DNA of 64,000 bases from Argopecten irradians (GCF_041381155.1 NC_091140.1:23340864-23404863); one strand, 5' to 3'; counted from the stretch's first letter, positions 1-12,672 are shown. Numbers and translations: made by a program. The notes: a model not told the origin generated them from the sequence alone.

Positions 1-60
1 TTCCGGGTCACTGATATCGGTACAGCACATGACCTCACTGGTGACAATAGAACGTGATAG
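1..60 (-). promoter_or_regulatory. Promoter block of a receptor-family copy lying off the left edge
   Basis: The first bases contain TTCCGGGTCACTGATATCGG followed by a segment ending in GACAATAGAACGTGATAG. The same pair of sequences stands just upstream of every receptor gene in the window (for example 6425-6500 and 49418-49480). Because those promoters lie to the right of minus-strand genes, the coding region served by this one must lie to the left, outside the window. Seen directly: the shared sequence. Inferred: the gene it serves. Confidence 0.6.
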
Positions 61-1585
61 TTGTGTTGGTTTTATATAACTGAAAATAGACTAAGATAAA
101 ATTGTGTGTAATAATATGCTGTAGATTCGAGATAACGGATTTTTATGTTACGACAGGGGTAAGGTCAGTTTACATTCACTTTGTCAATTCAGCAAATCCA
201 GCACGTGTTAACAGATGTTAACGATATAGGTATAAGGAAATAAATCCATTTGATATATCTTTAAAAATATGTTTACGCTAGTCCTGATTAGACGTCCATC
301 CTTTTGTGAGAATATATTCATAATACTATCATTAATTGGTATTTACGGTGGAATATGCAATGTACTCCTTAAGTCCACCTGAGTTAGCCCTGTTGTTTTG
401 TTGTAACCCTCCCCTCTTTCTATCCTATTTTTATAATGTGTCTGTGACATAACTTTGTTCTATCCTTCATTTTTATTTTCACGAGCATACTAAGAAATCA
501 ATGTACGGTTGTACTTGTTTTTGTTCATTTAAATCTGCTGTACCACTGATAAAACAAAACTACAAGTTACTTATTTGACAATAAATTGCATAGGTTCATT
601 GAATAATAGTCTAGTTGTCACCAACATACTAAAATATGTTTTGCTTTTAGGACATACATAACCTAAATTGCATAGGTTCATTGAATAATAGTCTAGTTAT
701 CACCAACATACTAAAATATGTTTTGCTTTTAGGACATACATAATCCGTATTTCATTCAATATAGGAATAAACACAATTGATTTTGTTCGGGATGCAGTTT
801 TGATAAATAAGAAAGTAAAACGGTAAAAAATGACTCCTGTTCTGTGTGTAATTGATAAACGTATTCCTAGTCTGTGTCTGTCATGTAGCATATAAAGCAT
901 AATTTTATTTTGGACCTCGGAGTTTTCGTCAAAGTATTACTAGTACTGTTGTATATCTGTATCAGAATTTGTATTTTATTTTGAACATGATGTCAAAAAT
1001 AGTTTAAGGAATATATAGGGAGATAAATCGGTCACGAATGATGTGAATTGTTAAAAATGATTGGATATCTAAAACGATAAACACATTGAATTTAAATGAG
1101 ACACATTTTTTCGCTATAAGGTTGATTAAAACATTCTTTTACGAACATTATTTATATATGTAGACATAACAGATTAATAATAACAATTATGATAATAGAC
1201 TTTATGTAAACGTGATTAATTGTTGAGCTTAGCAGCTCGTCTTACACATGGTCAAGATAAATGTAAAATATACAATATATAACAATACTTCTCACATAAC
1301 TGGCCCGTCCAGCAATGTCATACGGCCATGTCATCAATATCGTAAGCCACATGTGTAATAGCACTATTGTGACGTTACATAAAGATAAGACGTCATAATA
1401 AATATTTGACGTCGCACGAATTGTTTTAGTAGACGAAAAGGTCACATCCGAGCCGGATTTCTATTTTTTTTATATAGAGGCGAAATTTAAAGTTTTGCTT
1501 ATATTTATATTAATAAAAGTTACGTCATATATTGATCTTACATTTGTGACAATGTGATTTGAAAATCAAACTCTTTGAATAATTT

Positions 1586-1619
1586 GATATGCCACGAGCC
1601 TAAAGGCTCGTGGCATATC
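1586..1619. repeat. Perfect 15-bp hairpin inside a foldback MITE
   Basis: GATATGCCACGAGCC at 1586-1600 is perfectly complementary to 1605-1619, with the four-base loop TAAA. The flanks resemble the segment at 49635-49760 (degenerate hairpin GCCACACGCCCTAAGGCGC, then CATAGTCACTC), so both are probably copies of one foldback MITE family. Confidence 0.7.
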
Positions 1620-1815
1620 GTTGAACTTGTTTGATATATTCGATATCACATAGTCACTCGTTTATCGATATAGAAAGTATTCAAATGAATCTGTGAAAGT
1701 GAATCATGACCATTGTGTCAATATACAATATAGTTGAAACTACACTGGAAGGACAACCTACCTGGAATGTATTCCACTTATATAATTTTTCAAATACATT
1801 TGCTCTATTACATAG

Positions 1816-1982
1816 AGGTTCCCCAACAAGTGACTGTTGTTTATCATGTTTATCAAACTCGAGTTAGTTAATTTTCAAATTTTGAAAAGACACGAGCTTT
1901 AGCGAGTGTCTTAAAAATTGAAAATTAACTAACGAGTGTTAAGATGAACACGATACACAACAGTCACGCGTTTGGGAACTTG
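1816..1982. repeat. Long imperfect palindrome (foldback MITE)
   Basis: The left arm starts AGGTTCCCCAACAAGTGACT and the right arm ends AGTCACGCGTTTGGGAACTT. The arms, about 80 bases each, pair nearly throughout around a centre near GAGCTTTAGCGAG (about 1896-1910). This is the structure of a foldback, non-autonomous DNA element. No coding potential. Confidence 0.7.
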
Positions 1983-2389
1983 TTTATTCCATAACTTTAA
2001 CTCTATATTTATACCGTGGTGACCATTTTCTCGTCTTCATTGAGGTAAACTTACCACCATATAATGTGTAATGATATCTTTCCGCCATAAAATATAGTGC
2101 CTAAATAGAGTGTCAATATTTTATCGTTAAATGCTTTGAATAAGCAAACTACCTGTTAATACATTAAATACAATGCTATTTAAAAGAAAACGCGCTATGA
2201 AAAGAAGCCCGAATCTGAAAACCAATCGGAATGAAGAGATCTTAGAATTGACCAATCAGAGGTGTCGTAGGTGTAAACACATTGGGGTGTGTAAACATTA
2301 ACGATAACCAACTGCTATGGAATTTATCACGTGATTTTTACATTGTGTAACATGCATAGTTATGAGATAAAATAGATTCACACGCCATT

Positions 2390-2570
2390 GTTATTGTACA
2401 CTACACATGCATGATAAAAAGGTACAACACGAATTCAACAAGAATAACCACAGCCCTCTAACCCTCTAAAACATACAGACATTCAGACACACAAAACATT
2501 GCGGAAAAGCGAGACTGTGATCAATTGACCTTAGCTCTTAATAAGACATACATCACGCAAAATCAAACAG
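2390..2570 (+). repeat. Degenerate SINE-like repeat (tail CCTTAGCTCTTAATAAGAC)
   Basis: The segment ACAGACATTCAGACACACAA followed by a block ending TTGACCTTAGCTCTTAATAA matches 46540-46640 and the better preserved copy at 20307-20516 (tail GACCATAGCTGTTAATAGGA). Three partly diverged copies in one window indicate a dispersed short element. Ends are approximate. Confidence 0.45.
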
Positions 2571-4627
2571 CCAATCTCTAATGTTTGCTTAGCCCTAGAT
2601 ACTCTGAACCTAATATCATACGTAGACATTATGACCGATAGATGTCTGAGGCATCTATCTAGCATAATGTGTAAGTCTGGTGTCAGAGCCAGAGAATCTC
2701 GGGCTAAGGTTTGTGATGATGAATAATCTACGGGTAGTCGCCCAGTGCAGGTTATCTGGAATATTGTTTTATAAAATGTCCCTTTTCGTTAATGAGGTAA
2801 AAACGGTATAAAGCTAGATTATCAAAAACCGAAAAAAAGGCCAGACGAAACTCAAAATAAAATAAAAAATAATTTCTATGGAATATATATTCAGCCACTA
2901 TAGGGCCTTCTTCATTCCAAAATAACACTCTTTTTCCTTCCTGAGGCTATACCCGGTGCGGTTACTACGCGGGAAATACGGTAATATGTTGAAAGAGAAT
3001 GGTAATATAATTGGGGTAACACATCATTAAAACTAAGAGGTCAATATATTCTAGCTCCAACTATCCATATGTAGGTTAGATGTTCAAATCTACAGACAAC
3101 TGCAGGATATTTTCCGGGAACTTCTCTTTTTTCCAAAACCTTACAAGTGCTGTTTATGATTAAGATGTATAAAACACGCCGAACACCAGAAAGTTGTATG
3201 AAACTTTAATAGGAATGTCAACAGCATATGGTTAAAAGAGGAGGAAATTGTTTTATAGATAATGCATTCCAACATTAAGTGAATAGCGTATAATTGAATG
3301 AAAATATGCTAAAAGAACAGAATGACATTTTGCTATTGTTTCTCTTTATGATACGACATTTTATATCAATTCAAAGCCTATGTTTAAAGTGTCAAATATA
3401 TAGAAGATATGCTAAATTACAAAGAAAGAGTAACCAATTAGAATAATGTATAACAATGAAAAATATTCATTAATAAAGAGTGATACGTGTATATATATTT
3501 ACAAAAAATCGGGATCTAATCTGAATTTATGTTTTAAATAGCTTGTAAAGCTTTGTTATTGGTGACGTCATGAATCAAATGTCAGAACTAGTATATTATG
3601 TTATTTTGTCGCAATGAATAATTATCGTAAATATTTACAGCACGTTTTCAGTATGATAATCGACGGATTTACGGTTAACTACATGTAGATGAAATTAGAT
3701 AAAACTGAATAATGGGAATAAACAATTATGAAAAATAAAACAAATATTGGTTCTCTACAACAATGGATACATTGTGCTATGAAGTGTTACAACAATTTAT
3801 ATAATCAGGCAATTATTATGCAATTCAAAACAACAACATCTGAGTCCCTTTAAAGTTTGATCCTACATCTACATCAATGCTAATGTGTGACCTTATTTTA
3901 TATTTGTAGGGCACTATCATTAGAATGAATAGGATTCATCACGAAAACAAATCCAATTAAAGAAGGTTAAGTTACAAACTTTGTATGTTTTAATCTCTTT
4001 GCAATGGTTACTTATACATTGTATTTTAAATATATAATTTTCCTTTTGATAATCATTAACACGCATACATTTGTGGTATAAAATTATGTCTAACTGGTGC
4101 ACACATATATATTAAAAAGTCCTAGACATTGTGATAAGATATTAACAAGTTTCTTAGATAACCTTCAGCACTACTATTCAAACAGATTTTGTTTTTTAAC
4201 ATGTAACTTTAGATATGTTACCTTGCTACTGATGGGTTATTTGATCCTAGTAGTACTTCAGTACTGAAGTTTTCCGCATTGATACATCAATTGATAATTC
4301 ACATGGTATCAACATTGAAATGATTAAATGATAAATTCATTGCAAAGTTATTATGCCTTCAAGTATTGTTTATTTGTCATTTGTATCCATTTTAAGTCTT
4401 AGTATCATTAGCTTGCCTCAATGATGTTGCGTTAGAACAACATATCTGTATGGCCCTGTCTTAGTTTTCAACATACATTGTAGATTCTTACACTTATGTT
4501 GTATTATATAGTAAACTTTGGATTTTATTTAATGACATATAGACAAATGTTTAGTTTGATGAACCTTTCTTTTGGTTCCACTCACTGTATCGTATTAACC
4601 GTCACTATTTAATTTGGCCGTCCTACC

Positions 4628-6337
4628 TTAGTTTAAGTACCCATTACCGGTATTAACACTAGAATACTCATCACGATCCACGTCTGTCTCCTGTCCGTCC
4701 CGACCTGTCTGGAAGGAGTCGTACATATCTCCATCACTACGGACGATCGCCCCGGAATGGTCATACGTGTCGTCCGCTGGTTCCATACATCTGCCACCTT
4801 GTCCCAGTTGTCCATAGGTTTCCCCAACAAACGTATGGTCGTAATAATCGTTTGAACTGTCTTCCCGACATGCTCTAGTCTGGAAGGTGTCATAAGTGTC
4901 GCCGGCCCTAGTATGGTCATATATACCAGCTGTATCAGACGGGGCATTTGGTTTTCCATTTCGGTTCAGGCGTCCATACGTATGGTCCTGTGTTCCTGAG
5001 GTATGATCATACATGTCATGTCCACGATTGTTTTGTTTCTTACTTGAAAATGAATCATATTCTCCATTACATTCTGTTCTGTTTATCCTCTCATGGACAT
5101 GACTAGAAACCTCAGAGTAGAAGTTTTGATTTTGATGTTGTTGTTTCCCGGAAGAGATATTATGTAATTCATTAGGAAGTTCAGATCTGGAATTCTTACT
5201 ATGTCTACGTTGTCTAACCACACAAACTATTACAACTACACTAACTATCAAAATCACCACAAATGCCCCCGCGCCACCAATAACGGGACCTAGGATGTTT
5301 GTCCGGTCGTTGTCCTTTGTATTCTGCGACTCAAGTAATGTCTTCCCTGAAGTTGATATATCTACAGAAATAGTACTTTCTATTCTTGTTGAATGATATT
5401 GAGTTACCGCGTTGTTTAGTGTCTTTTTCGATATTTTGTGAGTGGTCAAGTCAGAGGTCGTATCATACCCTTTGGTTGTATGAATATGTGTTGTTGACGT
5501 TTGTGTCCTCGGTAAGGTTGTTGATATCCTCGTTCTTTGGATACATATCCCAGGTAAGATAGTTGAACAAGACAGTGCTACAGGTAAAAGTCTGTGAGCT
5601 ATGCTGGTTCTACTTACAACAATAGCTACGCAATCACCTTGATTAACGTTTGATAACGAAGAATTGTTTCCCCAAGAAAACACTTCTCTTTTGACCAAGC
5701 CATTCCAATTTTGGCACACTATCCTGGATGGCTTTTTACACGTGATTTTCCAAAGATCTCTTGTCAAATCCTTTTCAAGTGAACAATTCTTGATATTACA
5801 GGGTAAATGGTTCAATACTCTATTGATAGTGACCAATAGTCCGTATCGACACATACAGTTTTGTGATTGTCCGCAAAATAGTGGTTGTTCCTCATCACCA
5901 CACTGTGACGCCAAGCAAGTGGACTGGATATCTAAGTTTACATCACTAGCACAGTAGCAAAAGTTTTGATGTAAAAGAATATCATTTGAGTCACAGAAGT
6001 AAATACACTCTGGAATTCTACGATAGGATACCTCGAAATCAAACTCTCCATTGCTAATTGTGCCGTGATTGCAGCCTAAAAACACCAGCGTCCCCTCGTG
6101 TTTTACATGTGCCGATATCCATCCAGTTTCTGTAATATCGTATGCGTTCGGAATAACAACCTTATGTTGGGACATGTCCCCTTTAAGACCAACACCTAGA
6201 AGTGAACACGTCCTATACATATTCACCCAGGTATCATTATATCCATTGGTCTGTTCTATTGTGATGGAGTTCACATAGGAGAGTATACCCACAATGTTGA
6301 TACAAAACACAAGAATCTGAGTTATTTTCCTAACCAT
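4628..6337 (-). CDS. Putative type I membrane receptor with WSC-like Cys block and long Tyr-rich tail (copy 1)
   Basis: Intact intronless frame of 569 aa. Residues 1-23 are a signal peptide (hydrophobic LVFCINIVGILSYV). The ectodomain (24-270) has 18 Cys and N-glycosylation sites at about 34, 184, 224 and 225. Residues 108-165 resemble a WSC domain (PEC, then FC, CYC, C, C, FCG, CMCRY). The ends of the ectodomain (W37/C44; C236, C257, C265 with GICI) recall half-sites of a C-type lectin fold, but weakly. A Ser/Thr-rich stalk covers 270-350 and the TM helix about 351-374. The tail (375-569) has 13 Tyr in repeated settings: TYGRL, TYGQL, YDHT (three times), YDTF/YDSF, EYSSV and the C-terminal GYLN. 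Such YxxL/YxxV/YxN sites are typical SH2-binding candidates. The ATG was chosen because the same start, leader and upstream promoter are shared by all copies. Ligand and function are unknown. Confidence 0.85.
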   Translation of the reverse strand: MVRKITQILVFCINIVGILSYVNSITIEQTNGYNDTWVNMYRTCSLLGVGLKGDMSQHKVVIPNAYDITETGWISAHVKHEGTLVFLGCNHGTISNGEFDFEVSYRRIPECIYFCDSNDILLHQNFCYCASDVNLDIQSTCLASQCGDEEQPLFCGQSQNCMCRYGLLVTINRVLNHLPCNIKNCSLEKDLTRDLWKITCKKPSRIVCQNWNGLVKREVFSWGNNSSLSNVNQGDCVAIVVSRTSIAHRLLPVALSCSTILPGICIQRTRISTTLPRTQTSTTHIHTTKGYDTTSDLTTHKISKKTLNNAVTQYHSTRIESTISVDISTSGKTLLESQNTKDNDRTNILGPVIGGAGAFVVILIVSVVVIVCVVRQRRHSKNSRSELPNELHNISSGKQQHQNQNFYSEVSSHVHERINRTECNGEYDSFSSKKQNNRGHDMYDHTSGTQDHTYGRLNRNGKPNAPSDTAGIYDHTRAGDTYDTFQTRACREDSSNDYYDHTFVGETYGQLGQGGRCMEPADDTYDHSGAIVRSDGDMYDSFQTGRDGQETDVDRDEYSSVNTGNGYLN

Positions 6338-6500
6338 GATAACGGTGATTCCACAAACTCTATGTACACGACTATAGACTAATGTGTTATTATTACGTTA
6401 GGTTTAGTGTAGTACATTGTATATAACTTCCGGGTGACTGATATCAGAAATACAAATTATGACCTTAACGATTACGATAGAAAACGTGATGACTTGCCTG
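6338..6500 (-). promoter_or_regulatory. Predicted promoter and 5' UTR of receptor copy 1
   Basis: Read on the minus strand, a CTGATATCAG palindrome (6438-6447) is followed by CACCCGGAAGT, an ETS-type GGAA core, then immediately by a TATA-like TTATATAC, and about 90 bases of untranslated leader before the ATG at 6337. The whole block is conserved upstream of copies 2 and 3 (16739-16910, 24960-25130) and, more diverged, of the broken copies. Factor identity and start site are inferred. Confidence 0.6.
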
Positions 6501-6876
6501 TATGTTAGATATAACGGCTTGTGAAGATATACTGATGACCTTTAAGAGAAACCAGGTATATGTGTTAGTGTGGGAGCACAAGGTCAGTTTATCTTCACTC
6601 TATTAATACAACAACGAAGTCACACGTCAAAATTATTAACATGACAAACATATCGAATATATTCAATTTATCTGAGAAAGTTTGGACACATTTTTGCGAT
6701 ATGACCTTTAGGGAGAAGGTAAATTGATGTCTCATTAATTGGTTTGAGGTTTCAAGTTATACGAGGTGAGTGCCTCCGAATGTTTCATTCAATTTGTCGG
6801 TGAACGAACGGATTTTCGGGTGCAAATTTGCGTATTTAGAAAATTGTAAAAAATGTCCGCGATAATTGTATACTGC

Positions 6877-7290
6877 CATTAATCTTGTGTAAAACTTGAC
6901 ATAGGAGAGTATACCCACAATGTTGATCCAAATTACAAGAATTTGAGTTATTCTCCTACACATGACAACGGTGATTCCACAAACTATATGTAGACGGCTA
7001 TAGACGAATGTTTTACTGTTGGGTTAGGTTCAGTATACTTCCGGGTAACTGTTATCAGTAAAATACTAACCTAGCGGTCCCAGTAAAGCGTGGTAGCTTT
7101 GTCAACTTTATGTAACTGACAAATAGTCGAGTATATATAACGGCTGGTAATGGCATGCTGTGGACATTTTAGAGATAACATATTAATGTATTACGGTGGG
7201 CACAGGGTTTTCCTTCATTATATTAATAAAAGATTTGTTGAAAATTGTTTACATGACAGGTGAATATTGTTTACATGACAGGTGAATATT
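6877..7290 (-). pseudogene. Orphan promoter plus signal-peptide module of the receptor family
   Basis: Minus strand 6963 to about 6894 encodes a leader almost identical to the family (MCRRITQILVIWINIVGILS), then the similarity stops where the mature protein would begin. Upstream of it the usual 5' leader and promoter block are present (CCGGAAGT and TATCAG element at 7037-7058). It lies about 540 bp upstream of gene copy 1. A matching module lies at 17100-17480 upstream of copy 2. It may be a remnant of a deleted copy; an alternative first exon is conceivable but no clear donor site is seen. Confidence 0.6.
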
Positions 7291-7299
7291 CCCTCGATC

Positions 7300-9476
7300 A
7301 AATTTTGACACAGGTTACTGGACTCGCAATATAGCATCTGGACTAAGTCCAGATTCCTTGAGTGCTTTTCGCCGCTGATTTCGGGGTTGATATTGAATTT
7401 GATGAATACTTCTGAGAAACGTATGGGCGAATAAAAGTAGCAAATACACCAGTCATATATTAATAAAATGCTGATCTCATGTATATTTGTTGCTTACGTT
7501 TTATATTATTTAGTGTTTTGAACATTTACCTTCCTTCTAAGTTTCAAAGACGACACGAGGTGTACATACAAGAATTAACAGCTAAAAAAACATATTTCAT
7601 AGCCGTTTGGTTATCTTTTCATAAGTCATTTCGAGATGTCAGATCCGTTCATAGTATACATTTTGATAAATTAATCGTGATTACGAACATGCATGATTTG
7701 AAATCGCTGTCGCTTGAGAGTGTCATTTATTATCGGCACACGTCTTTTGACGTCTGTACGCAAGAAACAGAAATATGCCAACGAGATTAACACCCGGCCA
7801 GTCTGATATAAATTTATTGAAATTAAGAAATCGATTTAATACCAACAAAAATCGTTATACCTATGATATTTGACAGAGAGGGTACTGAATACCTTGCATA
7901 GCGAAGTTGTGTACAACTGTACCAACTAATTCAGATAAAAGTTATTTTATTTCTTATGATTCGCTTATTTATAAGGAAGGCTTAAGTCGGCAAAAATAGT
8001 GTTAATATATCCAGCATATTTTTCTCTGTATGTGAAAAATTGAATTTATATATTTTTTTTATATATAGGAATCCTAAAACGTCCTCCCGGCTGGCTATGT
8101 CAGTGTTGATACGTAACCTTGCTTTCAAACAGTTAGGCAAAATTATTGTTAGAACTATGATAAATTGCACGGGGCTTTTACATACTTTCAATGGTCAAAA
8201 CTGGACAACGTAAGTAGAACTTGATTATCGTTTTGATATGTAAGGCATTTTGAAATGAAAATGGACGCATTTAGACTTTTTTTCTTTGTCCGACTATTCA
8301 CTGAATCATCTATATAATATCAATTTGTAAGAACAAATGATGTGGATTATTTTGTGTTTTGTATTTTTTTTCCGAATAGTTTCATTCATATTCGCTATCT
8401 CAGTGACATAATCTTATTATAAAATCAACGCGTATAAAGCGTCCATCTGCACTTAAATATTAATGTCAGATAATAATTGTGTGGTATTTACAAGACAGTT
8501 TACCACACCATTGCATTTAGTTACCCACATCCAGTGAAGCAGTTACCCACTGACGAGATCATAACATGTATTCAGTTACCTTCCATATGGTCATATTTAC
8601 ATTGGTATTTTCTTCTTTTAAAGATATTTACAGTTGAGCGCCACGCTTCAAAATTTATTTATCTTATCTTATAAACACACTTAATTGACAGCACGGTCAG
8701 CATTGCCCTACAAACATGTAAACTGAAGCATGCGAAATCTGACCTAAATCACCGTCACCATTTTTGTAGAGCGTAACTACAGTTACCCACATCCGGTTGG
8801 GTACAGTGGGCCTTTCATTGTTCAAAATTGAACTGCTTATATATATTTAACTACTGGTACGATTTCCTGGTAATCGGTTTCAATATGTAGTTTAAATCAG
8901 ATTATAAATTTTTAAAGTAAAACATACCATAATTATGATTAAAAAAACAAATTTTGTGACTGTTTCATATTTTCTAAAACCAGTAAGAGTTATCTTCCTT
9001 CATTCACTGATCGGCAGGGATCCGTTTAAGTCCAAGTTCATTTTTGTTGCATTATTAAGTAGATTATATTGTTACTTGTGACATAAAACTATTTTGAGGT
9101 CATTTTTGGTGACCTGTAGATGTGCAACTCTTGCAGACCAGGAACAAAGATGGCCGCCACGGCATGCAATTGGTCAAAATTGAACAAAAAGGAACATGGT
9201 TGAGAACACAAATCTAATACAATTATAGACATTGCTGTGCCTAATAGACATTTCCAATAGTAAGCGTGCGGACTCGGACGTGTACTAGGCGATTTCTGGG
9301 GATCGTCTCAAAAGAAAAGTTCCATTATTTGTATTTGCAATGAACATAATTCTAAACAGGACTCTGCATCTATTAATCTTATAGAATAAATTTTGAGTAA
9401 TTAATTCAGACTTTTTCTGTCATTACGTTATATTTTGTTAGTATAAAATTGAGACCGACTTACAATGTATAAAATG
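7300..9476. other. Intergenic region with dispersed repeats, no gene
   Basis: No supported coding sequence. Segments around 8730-8815 (ACAGTTACCCACATCCGGTT) and 9090-9170 (GGTGACCTGTAGATG) recur in inverted and rearranged form at 17820-17990, so this is dispersed repetitive DNA. A frame of 103 codons at 7479-7790 shows no recognisable domain and is probably chance. Confidence 0.5.
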
Positions 9477-9989
9477 TTTTATACTTCATACACAATTTGC
9501 AGATTACATAATTGCAGTTACTGAGGTACCCCAGGTTTATAACAGTGTATGTGTTTAATTGAAATATGTCACATGACAGAGATATAAAACATTTGGGGAA
9601 ATGAAATATCGTATTTTCTGTGGGTCGCTTGTCCCCATGGTGACCGCCCATCTTTCACACGAAGTCAACCCCCTCCCCCTTCCCCCCCCACACACACTTC
9701 CGACAATATCGTGCAGACAAACTGTTTTCGATGCAGTATAGTTATGCCTACATACAATGTACGTCTCTACTTCTAAACAGTTATCATCGTACAACAATTA
9801 CTAATGTAATGCAAGAAATATATTATGTGATATAAAACTAGAGTTTATAACCGGCAATTTACTGGATTCTCTATTTACGTTATTTAATTACGATAATATA
9901 TTCCGCCAGCTAATGATTTCGTAATAATAATCAAACCTTCATACCAAAATGTGCGTTGTACGATACGAATCGCACAAATAAAGCCCTTC

Positions 9990-10260
9990 AGTACGTGTAG
10001 CAGTGTAGTGTGGGTGTCTATTAAATGACCACTACCTTTCCGAAAAGACTTTTGATTTTTAAAATTGGAGCTTAAAAGAGATCGATAATTTATAGAGTCG
10101 GAAAAATAGTAGCTTACAGTTAATACAAAACACATTATCACCTTCTGAACAATTTAATCAAAATGAATTAAATATTAATTTTCATAACGCGAGTCTTCTT
10201 ATGTTTCCCGACGTCGTCCTAATTACCGCGCGATACTTGACTATCACAGCGCCAGTGGCA
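9990..10260 (-). repeat. Dispersed repeat related to 60110-60350
   Basis: The segment with CACTACCTTTCCGAAAAGAC and CCCGACGTCGTCCTAATTACC is repeated at 20545-20790 (through the segmental duplication) and, in inverted orientation, at about 60110-60350. This marks a moderately old dispersed element, probably a non-autonomous DNA transposon. Ends are not resolved. Confidence 0.5.
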
Positions 10261-12672
10261 CAACATCGAAATGAATCTTCAATGTTATCATAGATTACGG
10301 TGAGAATAATTTATTTGGTGTGTAACCTCATCTTAGGCGGCAGGCCATTGAAAGACATTATCTTATGTTATTGTTTTTTTTTAAAAGTTGTATGGTCTGT
10401 GACTGCTATATTTTTGGCATAGAAAAAGTATTTTAAGTATTCTACAATTTTTTTTCCGCTTCTCTAAGTTTAAACTTCCCCTATATACCGACTTTTATAA
10501 AATTCGTATTCGCAAAGTTATTAAACATTTAAATTTAGATATTGATTTTTAACCTGTATACGGGATCGTATACTATTGATGCATTTGCTTTATCTATTAT
10601 GCGTCAGCCAAGTAATATGCTGTCATCTTGCCAAAAAATATTATGTAAGAGAGTATGTAAATACCATACTTCGCTGTTTTAACTGTATAACTATTGTGTC
10701 AAATAACGAAATTTAAAGGAAAGAGGGACTGGAGACCTAATGTTGCAAATAGTTTAGAAAAAAATATTAATATTGAAATTATGTAATCGGTACATTTATC
10801 AAAATAAATCCAAATGTATTCCAACCGGTCTCTTTTTTTACCATTTTTATTTTGTTATTAAACGACCTAATTAAACTATCCTAACTTCCATGAATAAACA
10901 AACCTAAATTCTTAACAAACCAAGTGTGGTTAAAAAGTTGTTAAAATCAATTCTATCACTTGTTTTATAAATGTGGATCCAGTGTTCGAGGTTCGAAGCC
11001 ATGTTTTGTTTTCTCTGATAGGTTTGGTGTTAATATTCCCACAATACTTAGTACAGAGGATAGTTTTTTGATGCATTCTAAAAAAAAAAAAAAAAAAATA
11101 AGTTATGATTTCAGTTTGTTCATGTATTACAGGCAAATGATACTAAGTGCCTGATCTACTGTAGATATCTCCAAAACTCAAAACATGTAGTTTCTATATG
11201 AGTTATATACATCATTGTATTACAAAAGAAACACAGTAATAATAAAACCTAAAGGTTCAATATAAACCTAATCTTTTGATTGAAAGACCCACAATGTTTG
11301 CTCATATGATAATTTACATCACTGTCGATTTTGATGACTTAAAAGGTGACATTACAGTTGGTATCTTGATAAATAATACCTGCATCACAAATAGAAAGTA
11401 GAAAAAGTAAGTATGCAATAGTCAATACAAATAAAAGAATGTATAGTGATTAAAATGACATAGCGTACCCATTATCGCTTACTACCTGCAGCTCTGTGGC
11501 TAACAATCATGTGAGGATTTAGTTTATCAAGATTTTGAATTTTTCTGTTTTGAACGAATTTGACAATCATCCTATAGGTATTTGTATCGTATTTCGGTAG
11601 TACGTGGATTACCGGTGATATGTTGATATTGATAAGATATTTCAATGCAGCTATCTTTTTTAGGTTTATCCACATTAATTTGATATCATAACATTCTGCT
11701 TTTCAGTAATATGTATTTGTATATATTGTTTGAAACATGCTTTTGGAATTCTAAAGCACAAACTGGATACTTAATAAACATTTCAGCGTGCACATACATT
11801 GTTATATTCTTAAAATGATAAATGTACGTAGTAATAAGAAATAACAGCATATGTTCAAACATGTAATTGATATCAGGGAATTGTCGAAGAATGCTATTTT
11901 GACATGCACAATATCCAATCATAATAAATAAGATTACAACTAACACTATTAGTGATTCAACGTAAATCAATACAAGATAAGATCATATTGATTATTATTC
12001 AGCCAATTCCTATATTTATATAAGCACTATAAGGTATGTGTACATGTGTAACGTTTCTGGACCGGGCCCGACTAAGAGGATCCTGTGTTCGATCCTTAAG
12101 TCTGGTCGTGTATTTCTGGCTCTTACACACGTACGTGTTTTATCACTTGAATATCGGTCGAAATATCAATCATTTAATGAACATACATTTTATTAACGCT
12201 AATATGCATAAAATATATAAATTTAATGTATTCATCACAAAGGAATACTGGTTATATTTTCGTTTATGTTTTCCTTTCTTTTTTATGTACTCACGAAATA
12301 AACGAAATCAAATGTCCAACGAAATTTAAAGGTTTCACCGTACTTTGAACCACTGACAGATGAAATGCCGAGCGTTATGCGTTGTCGTGCGGGTTGAGGA
12401 TGTGATGCCGTGTTCACCTCTCTGGAATAGGTTGAAAGGACTGATGTCTGCAGGAATAAATGACCGGTCTCGATATTTCGGGGCTTTCTCCTGGCAAGTG
12501 TCAGTCATGACCCATTAGGCGGTGAGTGCAGGATCTTTATTTAAGTGCTCAGAACCTCTGACCAAGTTCGCTCATGACTCACTTTCCTTCCTAGGGAATA
12601 TTACCTTTCATGTGATAGATTTATGCAAGAAATCGACAGTTTTTTTTTGTAGCAAGGATGTTTATAGCTATT

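Larger units (their letters stand above)
61..4627. other. Intergenic region between receptor copies, with foldback elements and no gene
   Basis: No coding region is supported here. A 72-bp stretch around 586-660 is repeated directly at about 664-740. There is a hairpin at 1586-1619, a long foldback at 1816-1982, and a degenerate SINE-like segment at about 2390-2570. Sequence from roughly 3150 to 4110 is the gene-3'-flank repeat of the array: it matches 47090-48120 and 51960-53320 (shared segments ending in a GTAT-rich stretch and a stop-rich AT tract). The short reading frames here look random. Confidence 0.6.

Noticed and set aside
9555..9797. Minus-strand frame of 80 codons near a C-rich tract
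   Set aside because: Repetitive flank of the segmental duplication; the frame is not kept in the partner at about 19920-20150.
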